From Hymenoscyphus infarciens (Eukaryota > Ascomycota > Leotiomycetes > Helotiales > Helotiaceae): a stretch of DNA of 64,000 nt. Below the pieces are notes generated by a model. It did no database searches, had not been told where the DNA came from, and saw only the letters and a program-made list of their open reading frames with translations. The stretch is taken from assembly GCA_001414345.1 (NCBI GenBank), contig LLCB01000203.1, positions 44,670 through 108,669 of the forward strand. The letters run 5' to 3'. Of this stretch, positions 61,255-64,000 are shown in pieces. The stretch's first letter is position 1; each line of letters opens with the position of its first letter. Position numbers and translations under genes: made by a program.

Positions 61255-62315
61255 CTACTGTTTCCCCTCATAATCCCTCTTCCAAATCGTATCCCACAAC
61301 TCCCTATCAACGGCAAACTCCCTCACATAATCACTCTCCAACTCATGTGTCCTCCTCCCAAGCAACAACAAACTATGCAACGGACCACCCAAAACCTCAT
61401 CAGCATCACAAAGCTGTTTCAGCGTCCCACTAACAAACTTTTCATCCTTTCCTCCTACCCTGGCAACACCAACAGCCAAACTCTCCTCACCATACACACC
61501 CTCCATCCCCTCCCCCTCCTCTTTCTTGATCTCCTCAATTTCCAGCATCTGCCTCGCACACTGGCCCACAGTCATATACCTCGCCTCCTCATAAATCCTT
61601 ATTCCTCTCGCCATGTTTTCCAGACTCTGCTCTTTGACTTTAATGTCCAACAAGACAAGAGTATGCAGACCGATGGAGCGGTTTTCTCGTATGCGATCGT
61701 GGAAGGATGCAGGTTTCCATGTTTCTGTGAAGAAGACCATTGATACGGTTTGGCCGAAGTTGTAGAGTTGCAACCCAGTACTGCCAATTGCGGACATTAT
61801 GGAGGCATTGGGGATTGTGCGGAGGGGAATGGAGAGTTCGCGGGCGCGGAGGACTAGGTCAGTGTGGGTTGTTGCTCTGGGGAAAGATTCTGGTTAGTAA
61901 GATACTTTGGGATTGGACAGAGAGTACGGAAGGGAAGGGGACGCATACCCAAAAGGATCGCCAACGACGAGGAATGCGATATCGAGGGTTTGGGCGTCTG
62001 CGAGGATTTCATCGCTGGAGGATTCGACCATCTCTCGGTCGGCGAGGATTACTTCTCGGCCATAGTATTTTTCCTACTACATATCAGCTCGGTCAGTTTT
62101 TTGTAATTTTCATGTTTACTCGGAAGGTATTTCCAAATAAATGGCAGAGAAATAGAGCTGGGCTGGAGAAAATAACTTACAAGCACGGATTTATCGACGA
62201 GGAGAATACTGGTGTAGGCTTCAAGGTAAACCCTTGATGCTTTCTTGACTACTTCTAGTCCTTTGACGGTGATATCCGTTTCATCGGACAGCCCGAGACC
62301 TACTAGGTACAGCAT
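61255..62315 (-). CDS. DPH5: Diphthine methyl ester synthase (diphthamide biosynthesis, DPH5)
   Basis: SAM-dependent methyltransferase that methylates the modified histidine of elongation factor eEF2 during diphthamide synthesis in the cytosol. Exons 62315-62181, 62073-61949 and 61876-61255, introns of 107 and 72 nt, 293 residues (family about 285-300). Motifs: [34 protein letters not shown] joined to [26 protein letters not shown] joined to [11 protein letters not shown]; then [20 protein letters not shown] and [18 protein letters not shown]. All are typical of DPH5. Intron 2 splits the Gly codon of DPFG. Confidence 0.95.
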
Positions 62316-62913
62316 ATTTGGGGTTGGGGGAAGTGCTTGGTGTTGACGAGAAGCCCAGGGGGAGAATAAATTTATGCCCCTCTATTTCGAAGTGGGGTAT
62401 CTTCTTTTCTGCCATCTTCACCGCTTTCACTGGGGTCGGTTTCCAGCGTTTAGCTAGCTAGTTTAGTATAATTCTTCAAATGTTTATATAGCTTATTATT
62501 GGACTTTTTTATAATTAGAGTTATATATATATAAACTTTTTTTTAGTAGCTTTTAGATTAAAGAGAATTAGATTAGATTTAGATTTTAAAAACAAAAAAT
62601 AGCTATAATATATTAAGTTTATAAAATAATTAAAAAGAAAAATATTATATCTAAGTAGCTTAAGTTCTATTCTATAACTTTAATATAAATAAATATATTA
62701 GAGAACTTAAGATAAAATAGAATACTCTACTATTATTCTTTATATCTTTAAATAATATTTACTATTTACTTTCTATATATAACTCTTCTACTAGTTTAAC
62801 TAAAAATAAGATATTAATAATCTTATAATATACTTTATTTAAATTATTTATAATTTTTCTTTCTATTAGTATCTCGTAGTTTTTATAAGTTAAAAAAAGA
62901 GACTAGAGTAAAA

Positions 62914-62952
<39 letters not shown>

Positions 62953-62968
62953 TACTTTTCTTATTTTA
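62316..62968. repeat. Transition into AT-rich DNA with TA microsatellite
   Basis: Short DPH5 upstream region, then from about 62450 AT-rich stop-filled sequence, with a TA run at about 62918-62948. RIP-like composition. Confidence 0.65.
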
Positions 62969-64000
62969 TTAGTAGACAGTCTACTAATAGGCTTATTAAA
63001 TATATATTTATTATAATTACTCTTCGTACTTTATTAGTAGACTGTCTACTAAAACGATATCTAACTATATAGATATATATATATTTAGAGTATACTTCTC
63101 TTACTTTATTTGTAGACTGTCTACTAATACGATATCTAACTATATAAACATATTTATATTTAGAGTATACTCTTCTTACGTTATTAGTAGACTGTCTACT
63201 AATAAGCTTATTAAATATATATATATATATATCTAGAGTCTACCTTCCTTACTTTATTAGTAGACAGTCTACTAATAGGCTTGTTAAATATATATTTATT
63301 ATAATTACTCTTCTTACTTTATTAGTAGACTGTCTACTAATACGATATCTAACTATATAGACATATATATATTTAGAGTATACTTCTCTTACTTCATTAG
63401 TAGACTATCTACTAATACGATATCTAACTATATAGACATAGTTATATTTAGAGTATACTCTTCTTACGTTATTAGTAGACTGTCTACTAATAAGCTTATT
63501 ATATATATATATATATATCTAGAGTCTACTCTTCTTAATTTATTAGTAGATAGTCTACTAATAGGCTTGTTAAATATATATTTATTATAATTACTCTTCT
63601 TACTTTATTAGTAGACTATCTAGAAATACGATATCTAACTATATAGACATATATAAATCTAGAGTCTACTCTTTATACTTTATTAGTAGACTGTCTACTA
63701 ATAAGCTTCTTAATTCTATATATATCTATATATATTATTTACTTCTCTTACTTCATTAGTAGACTATCTACTAATACGATATCTAACTATATAGATATAT
63801 TTATATTTAGAGTATACTCTTCTTACGTTATTAGTAGACTGTCTAGTAATAAGCTTATTAATTCTATATATATATATATATATATATTATTTACTTCTCT
63901 TACTTTATTAGTAGACTGTCTACTAATACGATATCTAACTATATAGATATATATATATCTTAACTCTACTTTTCTTACTTTATTAGTAGACTATCTACTA
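62969..64000. repeat. Satellite array built on a 19-bp palindrome
   Basis: Fifteen copies of TTAGTAGAC(A/T)GTCTACTAA, some with one or two changes. Starts: 62969, 63034, 63109, 63184, 63257, 63322, 63397, 63472, 63543, 63608, 63683, 63756, 63831, 63908 and 63983. Spacers fall in three classes (after TAGGCTT..., ACGATATCTAAC... and AAGCTTATT...), giving steps of about 65, 75 and 71-77 bp. The array continues past the window edge. Confidence 0.92.

Noticed and set aside
62969..64000. CRISPR-like array
   Set aside because: Regular palindromic repeats superficially resemble one, but spacers belong to a few repeated classes and the genome is fungal; this is a satellite.
1..64000. tRNA or rRNA genes
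   Set aside because: I scanned for A/B-box-like pairs and rRNA-like blocks and saw none I could support by eye. A tRNA search program would be decisive.

Overview
The window looks like a chromosome segment of a filamentous ascomycete, perhaps a leotiomycete; that rank is a guess from overall style. Genes have many short introns (mostly 44-75 nt, GT-AG, branch sites like CTAAC) and sit in GC-balanced blocks. These alternate with very AT-rich, stop-riddled blocks at 1-1676, about 15.9-29.0 kb and 62.45-64.0 kb. The AT-rich blocks look like repeats worn down by repeat-induced point mutation (RIP, C to T / G to A).

Layout. 1-1.7 kb: RIP-degraded DNA ending at a partly mutated 59-bp duplication. 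1.8-4.4 kb: non-coding, with a short interstitial telomere-like tract. 4.4-8.3 kb: eight-exon gene for a 1140-residue coiled-coil, tail-anchored protein with near-identical 24-residue repeats. 10.6-12.1 kb: ALG1 mannosyltransferase (minus). 13.2-15.0 kb: histidine-rich Msc2/ZnT-type zinc transporter (plus), divergent from ALG1. 15.9-29.0 kb: 13.1-kb nested transposon block. 28.9-30.3 kb: polytopic membrane protein gene (minus) whose last exon was split by that block. 31.7-33.4 kb: another membrane protein, apparently frameshifted.

36.5-54.6 kb is a probable polyketide cluster in partial decay. It holds a ten-exon highly reducing PKS (KS-AT-DH-MT-ER-KR-ACP, 2668 residues), an intact AhpD/CMD-like gene just upstream of it, a second CMD-like gene with a nonsense codon at its exon junction, an FSH1-type serine hydrolase that could release the product (the PKS has no thioesterase), and a reductase pseudogene. 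55.1-62.3 kb returns to housekeeping genes: AP-2 sigma, a zinc-knuckle protein and diphthine synthase DPH5. From 62.97 kb to the window edge runs a satellite of 15 copies of a 19-bp palindrome in a higher-order pattern.

The most informative structure is the nested insertion. The outer element has about 150-bp terminal inverted repeats and a TA target duplication. Removing it rejoins the split last exon in frame, with a stop 12 codons further on. Inside it lies a small inverted-repeat (MITE-like) element, and inside that a Copia-like LTR retroelement with 172-bp LTRs and a perfect AATTT target duplication. Gene models were spliced by eye; exon borders rest on splice signals, frame continuity and family motifs, not on database searches.
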